Source: Flavobacterium sp. (GTDB lineage: Bacteria; Bacteroidota; Bacteroidia; Flavobacteriales; Flavobacteriaceae). From it: DNA of 49,217 nt. The notes under the pieces are model-generated. The model was not told where the DNA came from, did not search any database, and was given only the letters and a program-made list of their open reading frames with translations. Each line of letters opens with the position of its first letter. Positions within the stretch are counted from its first letter, which is position 1. The stretch covers positions 1 through 49,217 of the forward strand of contig NZ_PNJW01000018.1 of the NCBI RefSeq assembly GCF_013822155.1. The letters run 5' to 3'. Both the position numbers and the translations under genes were made by a program. This document shows positions 35,071 through 44,542 of the stretch, one piece after another.

Positions 35071-36744
35071 ATGAAAAAATATTTTTCTTTTAAATTCTCA
35101 TTTCTATTTTCTACTCTTTTGCTCATTTTAATCAGTGAATCAGGATTTGCTCAGTTAGCGGTTCCTTTTAAAGTGAGGTATCAATCTCATGTAAAAGGTG
35201 ACATGACAATCATTGCAAATACAATTGTAAATAGAACAGATTCAAAAAATGCTACATCCGAACCTTATAATGATATTTCAGAAAAAGCAAAATTGAATGA
35301 TGAATTCGAAATGGCTTATATTGATATAGATAACGATGAAACTACTTTTAGTTCCAGTTCAGCCCAATTAAACCTAACTACTTCCACTCCCAAAAAAGTT
35401 ATTTATGCCGGTTTATATTGGTCAGCATTATATAAATATGAATCCGGCATGAGAGACAAAAAATGGAACTACATTGCTGTTGATAACAAAAGAACATCTG
35501 TTAATGAAATCAAATTTAAATTACCCGGAAAATCAGACTACATTGACATTGTGGGGGAAGTTTTATTTGACGGATTAGACGTAAAAAACTTCAAAGAAAG
35601 TGCTCCTTATGCAGCTTATGCTGATGTAACACGTTATATTCAAACATTAGAAAATCCTAATGGCGATTATACCGTTGCAAATATTAAAGCTACTCAAGGT
35701 ATTATCAGCGGTGGTGTTGCCGGTGGTTGGTCATTATTTATTGTTTTCAAAGACGACAGTGAAACTGAAAAATTCATCACTTCTTTTGATGGATTTGTTG
35801 GAATTACAACCCGACCTATTGAAATTTCATTTACCGGATTCAGCACTTTGCCCGAAGGAAAAGTAAATGCCAAACTAGCCTGTGCCGCTTTAGAAGGCGA
35901 CCGTAACTTAACCGGTGACCAATTAGAAATAAAATCCGGTGATAATTTAAAATTCAGTTTGCTTAGTCATCCTTTAAAACCCGCCGATAATTTTTTTAAC
36001 AGCACTATCGTAATTAATGAGGATTATTTTGAATTAAGAAACCCGAATAGTTTGAATACATTGGGTTATGATACTTGTTTATTACAAATTGACAATCAAA
36101 ACAACGCGATTATTCAAAACAACAGTACAAAAGTATCGTTAAAATTAAAATCATCCGGCGACCGCTATTCCATGTTTTTTAGTGCTTTTAATGTTGAAGT
36201 TAGTGATCCACTTAAAAAAATTGATTCGGCCGAGTTAGTTTCAATAGAAAAAAAACAGATTGAATTAACGAATAATACAGAAATTAATCCTAAAACTGAA
36301 CCAACAACTATTGCTACTCCAATTGTAGAAGAAACAAAAGCAACAGACAGACCGGTAAGAACATATTACAGCATTATGGATATGATTCGGGAAAGTGAAA
36401 AAATGAATTCTGAAACAGTTACTGCTAATGGCAAAAAGAGAATCACTGTTTTACCAGGAGCTGATGTTTTGATTCCAAGACAGCAAAAAGGATATTATGT
36501 TATTGCCAATGTTTTTGCAAAACCTTCTAATACAAACCGATTTGTTTCGTTGCTAAAAAATAAAGGATTAGAACCGGAAATTTTATATAATCCAGCAACT
36601 AATTTACAAAGTGTATATTTAGCCAGATTCAATAATTGGGAAGATGCCTTATCATTCTACTATTCAAATGCAGATGGAAAATATTTTGATGATTTGTGGA
36701 TTATGTTGGTCAACACATCAACCGGGACAATTTTAGAACCTTAA
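35071..36744 (+). CDS. Exported protein: adhesin-like N-terminal domain plus C-terminal SPOR domain
   Basis: The 557-residue protein has a long signal sequence ending SGFAQLA (about residue 30). Residues about 30-290 (VKGDMTIIANTIVN, AYIDIDNDETTFSSSSA, KVIYAGLYWSA, GGWSLFIVFKDD, LEGDRNLTGDQLEI) match the N-terminal domain of the giant protein at 45222 (VKGDFTMIGNT, VYAGLYWTG, GEGDRGISGDYFQI). A polar linker (about 400-450) leads to a SPOR-type domain (GYYVIANVFAKPSNTNRFVS, ATNLQSVYLARF, about residues 475-550) that would bind denuded peptidoglycan glycans. The mix suggests a cell-wall-anchored protein related to a surface adhesin. It has its own promoter region and terminator; no TAnnTTTG box is clear. 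Confidence 0.82.
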   Translation: MKKYFSFKFSFLFSTLLLILISESGFAQLAVPFKVRYQSHVKGDMTIIANTIVNRTDSKNATSEPYNDISEKAKLNDEFEMAYIDIDNDETTFSSSSAQLNLTTSTPKKVIYAGLYWSALYKYESGMRDKKWNYIAVDNKRTSVNEIKFKLPGKSDYIDIVGEVLFDGLDVKNFKESAPYAAYADVTRYIQTLENPNGDYTVANIKATQGIISGGVAGGWSLFIVFKDDSETEKFITSFDGFVGITTRPIEISFTGFSTLPEGKVNAKLACAALEGDRNLTGDQLEIKSGDNLKFSLLSHPLKPADNFFNSTIVINEDYFELRNPNSLNTLGYDTCLLQIDNQNNAIIQNNSTKVSLKLKSSGDRYSMFFSAFNVEVSDPLKKIDSAELVSIEKKQIELTNNTEINPKTEPTTIATPIVEETKATDRPVRTYYSIMDMIRESEKMNSETVTANGKKRITVLPGADVLIPRQQKGYYVIANVFAKPSNTNRFVSLLKNKGLEPEILYNPATNLQSVYLARFNNWEDALSFYYSNADGKYFDDLWIMLVNTSTGTILEP

Positions 36745-36752
36745 CTAAAAAC

Positions 36753-36783
36753 AAAAACCATCAACTTTCGCTGATGGTTTTTT
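36753..36783. terminator. Bidirectional terminator between the SPOR gene and typA
   Basis: 11-bp stem (36753-36763 with 36772-36782), 8-nt loop, A-run on one side and T-run on the other; serves both converging genes. Confidence 0.88.
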
Positions 36784-36806
36784 GTTTATTTTAAAATCTA
36801 ACTTAT

Positions 36807-38603
36807 CTAGATTTTAAATCGTTTTCTATCGTTTTCTGTCAAATAAATTTTTCTCAAACGAATAGATTTTGGAGTTACCTCAACATATTCATCTTTTTGA
36901 ATGTATTCTAACGCTTCTTCTAATGAGAAGATAATCGGTGGAATAATTCTTGCTTTTTCGTCATTACCTGATGAACGAACGTTAGATTGTTTTTTCTCTT
37001 TCGTTACGTTTACACTCATATCATCACCACGAGAGTTTTCTCCAATTACCTGACCTTCATAAATCTCGGTATTTGGTTCAACAAAAAACTTACCACGATC
37101 TTGCAATTTATCAATAGAGTAAGGAATAGCTTTTCCTTTTTCCATGGAAATTAATGACCCTTTGTTACGTCCGGCAATTTCTCCTTTGTAAGGTTCGTAG
37201 CCAATGAAACGGTGAGCCATAATTGCCTCTCCAGCTGTAGCGGTTAACAATTGATTACGCAATCCAATAATTCCACGTGATGGAATATTGAATTTTACAA
37301 TCATGCGTTCACCTTTAGTCTCCATACTCAGCATTTCACCTTTACGCATAGAAACGAACTCAACCGCTCTACCTGAAAGAGTTTCCGGTAAATCAATTGT
37401 TAATTCCTCAATTGGTTCACATTTTTGACCATCAATTTCTTTGATGATAACTTGTGGCTGACCAATTTGCAACTCATACCCTTCTCTTCTCATTGTTTCA
37501 ATAAGAACAGATAAGTGAAGTACGCCTCGACCAAAAACCATAAACTTATCAGCTGAATCAGTTTCACCTAACTTCATCGCTAAGTTTTTCTCTAATTCTT
37601 TTGTTAAACGATCTCTAATATGACGAGAAGTTACAAATTTACCTTCTTTACCAAAGAAAGGAGAGTCATTAATTGTAAATAACATACTCATTGTAGGCTC
37701 ATCGATTGCGATAGTTTGCAACGCTTCAGGGTTTTCGAAATCAGCAATAGTGTCTCCAATTTCAAATCCTTCAATACCCACAATCGCACAAATATCTCCG
37801 GCGATAACTTCTGTTACTTTTTTACGACCTAATCCTTCAAAAGTGTGTAATTCTTTAATTCTTGATTTCATTACTTTACCATCTCTTTTTACCAAAGAAA
37901 TTGGCATTCCTTCTTTTAAAACACCTCTTTCTAAACGTCCAATTGCAATACGACCGGTGAATGAAGAGAAGTCAAGTGAAGTAATAAGCATTTGTGGTGT
38001 TCCTTCAGAAACTTTAGGAGCAGGAACATTAGCGATAACCATATCTAATAATGGTTCTATATTTTCAGTTTGATTTCTGAAATCATCAGACATCCAATTG
38101 TTTTTAGCAGAACCATAAACAGTAGGGAAATCTAACTGCTCTTCAGTTGCACCTAATTCAAACATTAAGTCGAATACTTTTTCGTGCACTTCTTCGGGTG
38201 TACAGTTTTCTTTATCTACTTTATTAATAACCACACATGGTTTTAATCCTAAATCAATTGCTTTTTGTAAAACAAATCGTGTTTGTGGCATTGGCCCTTC
38301 AAAAGCATCAACTAACAAACAAACACCATCAGCCATATTTAATACACGCTCTACTTCACCACCAAAATCGGCGTGACCGGGAGTGTCAATAATATTAATT
38401 TTTGTGCCTTTATAAACTACAGAAACATTCTTAGAAGTAATGGTAATACCACGTTCTCGCTCTAAATCGTTGTTGTCTAAAATTAAATCACCGGCGTTTT
38501 CGTTTTCACGAAACAAATGACAGTGATACATGATTTTGTCAACCAACGTAGTCTTACCGTGGTCAACGTGGGCAATAATTGCAATGTTTCTAATTGATTC
38601 CAT
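36807..38603 (-). CDS. typA: Ribosome-associated GTPase TypA/BipA
   Basis: The 598-residue translational GTPase has G1 AHVDHGKTTLVD (about residues 10-21), G2 RERGITITSKN, G3 DTPGHADFGGEVER and G4 NKVDKENC. EF-G-like domains II, III and V and the specific C-terminal region (GIIGLRNQLLTATAGEAIMA, about residue 425) follow. TypA helps 50S assembly and stress or low-temperature growth. I start at 38603 because MESIRNIAIIAHVDHGK is the standard N terminus; an ATG 30 bp upstream overlaps the promoter spacing. It has a TACCTTTG box upstream. Confidence 0.95.
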   Translation of the reverse strand: MESIRNIAIIAHVDHGKTTLVDKIMYHCHLFRENENAGDLILDNNDLERERGITITSKNVSVVYKGTKINIIDTPGHADFGGEVERVLNMADGVCLLVDAFEGPMPQTRFVLQKAIDLGLKPCVVINKVDKENCTPEEVHEKVFDLMFELGATEEQLDFPTVYGSAKNNWMSDDFRNQTENIEPLLDMVIANVPAPKVSEGTPQMLITSLDFSSFTGRIAIGRLERGVLKEGMPISLVKRDGKVMKSRIKELHTFEGLGRKKVTEVIAGDICAIVGIEGFEIGDTIADFENPEALQTIAIDEPTMSMLFTINDSPFFGKEGKFVTSRHIRDRLTKELEKNLAMKLGETDSADKFMVFGRGVLHLSVLIETMRREGYELQIGQPQVIIKEIDGQKCEPIEELTIDLPETLSGRAVEFVSMRKGEMLSMETKGERMIVKFNIPSRGIIGLRNQLLTATAGEAIMAHRFIGYEPYKGEIAGRNKGSLISMEKGKAIPYSIDKLQDRGKFFVEPNTEIYEGQVIGENSRGDDMSVNVTKEKKQSNVRSSGNDEKARIIPPIIFSLEEALEYIQKDEYVEVTPKSIRLRKIYLTENDRKRFKI

Positions 38604-38622
38604 CTGTGTTTTTTTCAGGGTG

Positions 38623-38630
38623 CAAAGGTA
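38623..38630 (-). promoter_or_regulatory. Probable -7 box (TACCTTTG) of typA
   Basis: The minus strand reads an exact TAnnTTTG, 19 bp before the chosen typA start, which also supports that start. Confidence 0.55.
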
Positions 38631-38764
38631 CACTTTATTTCTACATAAAAAATTTTTAGTTAAAACATTGGGAGATTTAACGTTAAGGTAATAAAGTGAT
38701 CCGCAATAGTTTTTTGTTAATCAATAACTAAAACAGTCACTATAAACTAAATTTCCCTCTCCCC

Positions 38765-38794
38765 TTGCCAATCGAAGATTAAATTTTATATTTG
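38765..38794 (+). promoter_or_regulatory. Full Bacteroidota promoter of dnaX (TTG-N19-TATATTTG)
   Basis: TTG at 38765-38767 and TATATTTG at 38787-38794 are 19 bp apart and end 17 bp before the ATG. This is the best two-part promoter match in the window. Confidence 0.65.
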
Positions 38795-38811
38795 TCATCC
38801 AAACCTTTTTC

Positions 38812-40535
38812 ATGGAACAATTTGTTGTATCGGCACGAAAATACAGACCTCAAACGTTTATTGACGTGGTGGGACAACAAGCCATTACTAACACTTTGCT
38901 TAATGCGATTGAAAGCAATCACTTAGCACAGGCTTTGCTTTTTACCGGTCCTCGGGGTGTGGGAAAAACAACGTGTGCCCGAATTTTGGCTCGTAAAATT
39001 AACCAACCCGGTTATGATGATCCAAATGAAGATTTTGCCTTCAATGTATTTGAATTAGATGCTGCCTCTAACAATTCCGTAGATGATATCCGCAACCTGA
39101 TTGACCAAGTTCGCATACCTCCTCAAACAGGACAATATAAAGTGTATATCATTGACGAGGTGCATATGTTATCCTCTTCTGCTTTTAATGCTTTTTTGAA
39201 AACATTGGAAGAACCGCCACGACATGCTATTTTTATTTTGGCTACAACCGAAAAGCACAAAATCATCCCTACGATTTTATCCCGTTGTCAGATTTTTGAT
39301 TTTAAAAGGATAACCATAAAAGATGCTAAAGAACATTTGGCTTATGTAGCCGAAAATCAAGGGGTGACCTATGAAGATGATGCTTTACATATTATTGCTC
39401 AAAAAGCAGATGGTGCCATGCGGGATGCTTTATCAATTTTTGATAGGGTAGTTTCCTATTGTGGGAACAACTTAACCCGTCAAGCTGTTACCGAAAATTT
39501 AAATGTACTTGATTATGAGTCATATATTAATGTAACTGATTTTATTTTAGAGAATAAAATTCCGGAACTGTTGATTACTTTCAATGATATTTTGGCACGT
39601 GGCTTTGATGCTCATCATTTTATTCAAGGACTAGCTTCTCATTTCAGGGATTTATTAGTTTGTAAAAATCCGTCTACATTAGTTTTGTTAGAAGCCGGTG
39701 AACAAGCTCAAAAATTATATGGCATTCAGGCTCAGAAATGCAGTCAGGATTTTTTGTTAAAGGCTATTGAATTAGCAAACGATACTGATTTAAAATATAA
39801 GGTCAGTCAAAACCAACGTTTATTAGTTGAACTTTGTTTGATGCAATTGGGCTCTATCACTTTTGATGGAGAAAAAAAAAAGTTAATGACTATATAATTC
39901 CTCCTTTTCATTTTTTAGGCAAATTAGGAGCAATAGAAGTTCCTATTACTTCAGTAGAGATTGTCCCAACTGTCCTAGACGTTAATTCCACGCAAAATAC
40001 CGAAACAAAAGAAGAAACAATTGATTCAGAAATTATCAAACCTAAAATTGATATCCCGGTAATTTCATCTTCAGAACCAAAAGTTTCTGCATTTTCATTA
40101 GCTGGTATCAAGCTGAAAAAAGAATTAGCGGAAGCCCAAAAATTGGTTATCAAAGAAACTGTTCAGTACCCAACAGAAGCCTTCAACGAAACAGATATGT
40201 TGTTGCAATGGAATAAATTTGCCTTAAAATTAGAGGAAAAAGGGCAAATGATTATGCATTCGTTAATGTTGATAAATGATCCAAAATTAGAAGGAACAAA
40301 AATCATTCACGAACTACCCAATGAAGGCACAAAACTTGAATTTGAGCGAACCAAAAATGAAGTGCTAGGTTACTTACGTGGCATGTTACACAATCACGAT
40401 ATTGATATTGAATTAGTTGTAAACGAAAAAATGGAAAATCGCAGGGCTTTTACACCACAAGACAAATTCAATCGATTGAATGAAATTAATCCGAATTTAG
40501 AGTTGTTAAGAAAGACGTTTGATTTGGATATTTAA
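38812..40535 (+). CDS. dnaX: DNA polymerase III gamma/tau subunit, read through a -1 shift at an A10 tract
   Basis: This is the clamp-loader ATPase. The first part has Walker A FTGPRGVGKTT (about residues 44-54), Walker B IIDEVHML (113-120) and the SRC arginine finger (157-159). The four zinc-binding cysteines seen in E. coli are missing (ARKINQPGYDDPNED replaces the module), which I recall as normal for this lineage. The zero frame stops at 39895-39897 after 361 residues, just past domain III. A -1 shift at A10 (39872-39881, as A AAA AAG at 39876-39882) gives 574 residues in all, with a stop-free tail to 40535 carrying AFNETDMLLQWNKFALKLEE, the tau domain V. The frame change is either programmed slippage or a miscounted homopolymer. 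The last bases overlap the converging ppx gene. Confidence 0.85.
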
Positions 40536-41422
40536 ATCTTTCCATAATACATCGCCTTTACAATTCCATCCGAAAGTCCAATTTTAGGAACATATAAATG
40601 GCGGGCTCCACTCCACTTCATCGCATTTAAGTAGATTTTTGTGGCCGGTATAATTACGTCGGCTCGGTCAGGATTTAAGGCCAGTTCTGAAATACGTTGT
40701 TCATAGGTCATATTATTCAACATCGTATAAAGTGCATTCAAATTCAAATAAGACAATGGTTTATCCTGCTGTTTACCGGTCATTTTAAACAATTTATTAA
40801 TGTTTCCACCGGAACCAATCATGGTAATACTATCAAAAGGTTCAACTTGAATTTTAATCCATTTTTCAATTTCTGTCCAAACCACTTCGTTCACCATATT
40901 GTGCAACATCCGAACCGTTCCGTTTTTAAATGATTTTGAAGCAATTATTTTTCCATTATCAAATATTGAAAACTCAGTGCTACCACCACCAACATCGACA
41001 TATAAATATGTTTTGTCGGTTGAAATATATTCCTTCAAATCAGAAGAAGCAATAATGGCAGCTTCCTTTTTTCCGTCAATTATATCAATTTTCACATCGG
41101 CTTGTTGTTGAATAATTTCAACAATTTCAGTATTATTGTCAGCTTCACGCATGGCAGAGGTGGCACACGCTTTATACCTTTCTACTTTATGAATATTCAT
41201 CAATAATTTAAAGGCTTTCATAGCATCAATCATTCGGTTTATATTTTCATCTGAAATTTCACCGATTGTAAACACATCCTGCCCTAAACGAATTGGCACA
41301 CGAACAAGTGAGCTTTTGTTAAATTGGGGTTCTTTTCCATCTTGTTCTACGATATTAGAAATCAACAAACGCATGGCATTTGATCCAATATCGATTGCTG
41401 CATATCTTTTAATTGTAATCAT
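40532..41422 (-). CDS. ppx: Exopolyphosphatase, Ppx/GppA family (short form)
   Basis: The 296-residue ASKHA-fold enzyme has phosphate-1 YAAIDIGSNAMRLLI (about residues 8-22), ACATSAMREADN, and phosphate-2 YLYVDVGGGSTEFSIF (about 138-153), then MIGSGGNINKLF. It lacks the C-terminal HD-type domains of long Ppx and is the short form. It releases phosphate from the ends of polyphosphate and may also act on pppGpp. It is transcribed right after ppk1, opposite in reaction direction. It converges on dnaX with a 4-bp overlap. Confidence 0.88.
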   Translation of the reverse strand: MITIKRYAAIDIGSNAMRLLISNIVEQDGKEPQFNKSSLVRVPIRLGQDVFTIGEISDENINRMIDAMKAFKLLMNIHKVERYKACATSAMREADNNTEIVEIIQQQADVKIDIIDGKKEAAIIASSDLKEYISTDKTYLYVDVGGGSTEFSIFDNGKIIASKSFKNGTVRMLHNMVNEVVWTEIEKWIKIQVEPFDSITMIGSGGNINKLFKMTGKQQDKPLSYLNLNALYTMLNNMTYEQRISELALNPDRADVIIPATKIYLNAMKWSGARHLYVPKIGLSDGIVKAMYYGKI

Positions 41423-41442
41423 GAAACGTACTTAATTTGGGG

Positions 41443-43569
41443 TTATAAATGTTCTGCTGTTACTTCTAATTGATTTCTATAATAATTATAAGTTTCAATT
41501 TGAGCTCTGAAAACCCGTTCATTTTCATCTCGAACTCGGTATTTATTATCTAGTTTTTCAGAATGAAATCGGGCTTTCACATTCCCTTTCCAACCCACAT
41601 CAAAACTTTCAATCAGTTCAAGTTTAATATTTTCATCATATATAGGACAAGTAACTTCAACACGGGCGTCAATATTACGTGTCATGAAATCGGCTGAGGA
41701 AATATAAACTTCCGGCTTACCATGATTACCAAAAATAAACACGCGGGAATGTTCTAAAAAATTATCAACAATACTAATAGCTTCAATGTTTTCGCTCATT
41801 CCTTTTATACCAGGAATTAAACAACAAATTCCTCTGATGATGAGTTGAATTTTCACACCTGCTCTACTAGCATCATATAATTTATCAATCATTCTTGAAT
41901 CAGATAAACTATTCATTTTTAGTTTAATGTATGTTTCTTTTCCGGAAAGAGCATACATTATTTCACGATCAATTAATTTATAAAACTTATTTCTGGTATA
42001 ATGCGGAGAAATAATCAAATGTTTATAGCGATGTACTCTATAGTTAACTTCAAAAAAATCAAATACTTTATCAGCATCTTTTAAAATTTGTTGGTGACTG
42101 GTAAATAAAGTAACATCTGTGTATACTTTAGCCGTTGATTCATTGAAATTTCCGGTAGATATAAAACCATAACGCTTCACTTTTTTGTCTTCCACTCGTT
42201 CGATGACACATATTTTACTGTGGACTTTTAACCCTTTTACACCAAAAATCAAATTAATGCCTTCGGTTTGCATTTGTTCTGCATAGGAAATATTGCTAGC
42301 TTCATCAAAACGGGCTTGTAATTCAATTTGCACGGTCACTTTTTTACCGTTCTTGGCAGCATTAATGAGTGAACTAATGATTTGAGAATTTTTTGCTAAC
42401 CGATAAAGTGTGATTTTTATACTGACTACTTTAGGGTCAAGAGCGGCTTCACGTAAAAACTTAATTAAATAAGCAAACGATTGATAAGGTGCATTTACTA
42501 AATAATCCTTTTCATTTATTTTTTGCAAAATGCTGCCTTCCAGCCCAAGTCCATCTACCGGTAATGGTGTTTTTGGTTGATATAATAAATCGTACCGTCC
42601 TAAATTTGGAAAATCCATATAATCGCGACGATTGTGGTATCTTCCCCCGGGAATAATACTATCGGTGGCATCAATATTCATTTTTTCCAAGAAAAACTTC
42701 AGCGTATCTTTGTCAATCGATTGATCATAAATAAACCTAACCGGCTCTCCTATTCTTCGATCTCGTACACTTTCAGATATTTTCTCGGCAAAAGATTTAC
42801 TAATGTCGCTATCTATTTCCAACTGAGCATCACGTGTAATTTTTATCATATGAGCCGAAATACTTTCATAATCAAAAATATTGAAAATACTACTTAGGTT
42901 ATACCGAATCACATCATCTAATAAAATGATATATTGTTTTTCACCATTAGAAGGTAAAACCACGAATCGATTCACTGTTTTTGGAATTTCTATGACGGCA
43001 TAACGAATATCTTTTATCGTTTTTTTAAACCTTAAAAAGGATGATGTTTCCGTTTCAGAATCAGGCTTCATCACTAATTTGACAGCCAAATAACCCGATG
43101 TATCCTTCAATAATGGAAATTCCGCTAAATCATTTAATATTATTGTCACTAATGCAGGACTAACTTTTTGAATAAAAAAATCGTGAATATAATTCTCTTG
43201 GTCTTTTGTAATTTCTTTTTCATTAATAATAAAAACACCTTCTTTTTCAAGTTCTTTTTCAATTATATTCAAAATACGCAAACTTTCAGATTGTTGTTTA
43301 ATAACAATTTCTGTTATATCCTTTAAAAGTTGTTGAGCAGTAATTCCGCCTAAAATTTTTTCACCCGTTTCACCGGCTAACGATAAACGTCGGATTGCAG
43401 CAAAACGAACCCTGAAAAATTCATCTAAATTATTGGAAAAAATTCCTAAAAATCTTAGTCGGTCTAATAAAGGAACTGTCGGATCTGCAGCTTCCTGAAG
43501 AACTCTAGCGTTAAAACATAACCAACTTTTTTCTCTATCAATATAACGGTATTCAATTGCTTTAATCAT
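41443..43569 (-). CDS. ppk1: Polyphosphate kinase 1
   Basis: The 708-residue enzyme makes polyphosphate from ATP. The four-domain layout is visible: N domain RYIDREKSWLCFNARVLQEA (about residues 8-27), head, and two PLD-like C domains with KITLYRLAKNSQIISSLINA, GLKVHSKICVIE (with the catalytic His that is autophosphorylated) and FISTGNFNESTAKVYTD, followed by HYTRNKFYKLIDREI. YNYYRNQLEVTAEHL closes the protein. Length is normal. It overlaps sixA by 8 bp and precedes ppx by 20 bp, so it lies in a tight polyphosphate operon. Confidence 0.94.
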   Translation of the reverse strand: MIKAIEYRYIDREKSWLCFNARVLQEAADPTVPLLDRLRFLGIFSNNLDEFFRVRFAAIRRLSLAGETGEKILGGITAQQLLKDITEIVIKQQSESLRILNIIEKELEKEGVFIINEKEITKDQENYIHDFFIQKVSPALVTIILNDLAEFPLLKDTSGYLAVKLVMKPDSETETSSFLRFKKTIKDIRYAVIEIPKTVNRFVVLPSNGEKQYIILLDDVIRYNLSSIFNIFDYESISAHMIKITRDAQLEIDSDISKSFAEKISESVRDRRIGEPVRFIYDQSIDKDTLKFFLEKMNIDATDSIIPGGRYHNRRDYMDFPNLGRYDLLYQPKTPLPVDGLGLEGSILQKINEKDYLVNAPYQSFAYLIKFLREAALDPKVVSIKITLYRLAKNSQIISSLINAAKNGKKVTVQIELQARFDEASNISYAEQMQTEGINLIFGVKGLKVHSKICVIERVEDKKVKRYGFISTGNFNESTAKVYTDVTLFTSHQQILKDADKVFDFFEVNYRVHRYKHLIISPHYTRNKFYKLIDREIMYALSGKETYIKLKMNSLSDSRMIDKLYDASRAGVKIQLIIRGICCLIPGIKGMSENIEAISIVDNFLEHSRVFIFGNHGKPEVYISSADFMTRNIDARVEVTCPIYDENIKLELIESFDVGWKGNVKARFHSEKLDNKYRVRDENERVFRAQIETYNYYRNQLEVTAEHL

Positions 43570-44053
43570 ATTTTAAATCTCTTGGAAAAAGTATTTTTGT
43601 TGTTTTTCCTGCTTTGATTTGAGACCAACTTTCTTGTGGGAAGGAAATCGACACAAATCCGGCAGTAGGAACATTGTCAATAAAAATATCTCCAAATTTA
43701 TTAACAAATTCTGTGATTGCCTCATTATGACCGAAAAGAATAACATTTTCATAACTATCCTGACAAGATTTTATTGTTTTTTCAAGTTTTGAACCATCAA
43801 AGGTGTAAAGCTCATCTTTAAAAACAATACTTTCTAAAGGCCATTGCAAATTTTGAGCAAAAATAACAGCTGTTTCAGCTGCACGTTTTGCTGTACTACT
43901 CCAGATAATATTTGCCTTAGGCAAAAATGCACCTATATTTTGCGATACCAAATGAGCATCCTGAATACCTCTTGGAGCCAAAAATCTTTCTTTATCGTGA
44001 ACCGGTGCTTCCCAACTGGATTTTGCATGTCGAATTAAAATTAAGTTTTTCAT
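43562..44053 (-). CDS. sixA: SixA-type histidine phosphatase
   Basis: The 163-residue protein of the phosphoglycerate mutase-like superfamily has the catalytic RHAKSSW (His 8), AKRAAETA and second His in LFGHNEAITEFV. The fold includes SSTAKRAAETAVIFAQ (about residues 52-67). SixA dephosphorylates histidine phosphotransfer proteins in E. coli; in Bacteroidota the substrate is open. It begins the operon with ppk1 and ppx, overlapping ppk1 by 8 bp. A general phosphohydrolase role in phosphate metabolism is as likely as signalling. Confidence 0.84.
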   Translation of the reverse strand: MKNLILIRHAKSSWEAPVHDKERFLAPRGIQDAHLVSQNIGAFLPKANIIWSSTAKRAAETAVIFAQNLQWPLESIVFKDELYTFDGSKLEKTIKSCQDSYENVILFGHNEAITEFVNKFGDIFIDNVPTAGFVSISFPQESWSQIKAGKTTKILFPRDLKYD

Positions 44054-44308
44054 CCCGAAAAAATTTAAATTTAAACATAAAATTATTTTACAATTTAAGC
44101 ATTTATTTCAATAATTGAAACAATTTTCAAATTGAAATTAAATATTGTCTATTAAAAGTTGAATTTTAACAATATTCCTATTTTTTTAATCTAGTTTTCT
44201 TTCATAGATAAGTTATAAACATATTATCAACAATCAAAAAAACATATTTAAAAACTGTTTTTTCTTACAGAATAATTATTTTAACTCACTTTATCGTCAA
44301 AAAAATGC

Positions 44309-44324
44309 ATTTTATCGATAAAAT
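44309..44324. repeat. 16-bp perfect palindrome
   Basis: ATTTTATCGATAAAAT lies between the divergent sixA operon (starts 44053) and the adhesin operon (starts 44607). It could be a dimer-bound operator for either. In such AT-rich DNA a palindrome of this kind may still be chance, so this is a weak call. Confidence 0.35.
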
Positions 44325-44493
44325 ATTTTTTTTATTCAAACTTTCATTTTACATTCGTCTAGAATTTAAGAATTAATTAACTCTAAAATTCGTCAAAAAT
44401 CAATTTAAGAATTAAAAAAACAGTAGTTATTTAATGCCAAATTAATCTATGAACTGCATCTGTTGTGTAATTTATCGAGTATTTTGGTTAGTC

Positions 44494-44542
44494 ACGGGAA
44501 AAATGAGCAATAACGTAAATTAGTATATAGCTTAGCTCCCGT
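44494..44542 (+). promoter_or_regulatory. Possible structured RNA leader of the adhesin operon
   Basis: A 6-bp stem (ACGGGA/TCCCGT) encloses a 37-nt loop with further short complementary pieces (TGAGC with GCTTA), 64 bp upstream of the small exported protein. It may be an mRNA leader with a regulatory fold. I could not match it to a known riboswitch class. Confidence 0.3.

Noticed and set aside
39897..39930. Downstream stem-loop stimulating dnaX frameshifting
   Set aside because: Only a weak 5-bp pairing (CTCCT with AGGAG) with a long loop is visible, so I do not claim it.
40143..40535. Separate 130-residue gene after dnaX
   Set aside because: Its frame continues upstream without stop to the A10 tract of dnaX and encodes the tau tail, so it is the C-terminal part of dnaX, not a gene of its own.
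44054..44440. Replication origin or phase-variation tract
   Set aside because: The AT-rich stretch has no DnaA-box cluster, no dnaA/dnaN/gidA neighbours and no simple-sequence tract near a start codon.
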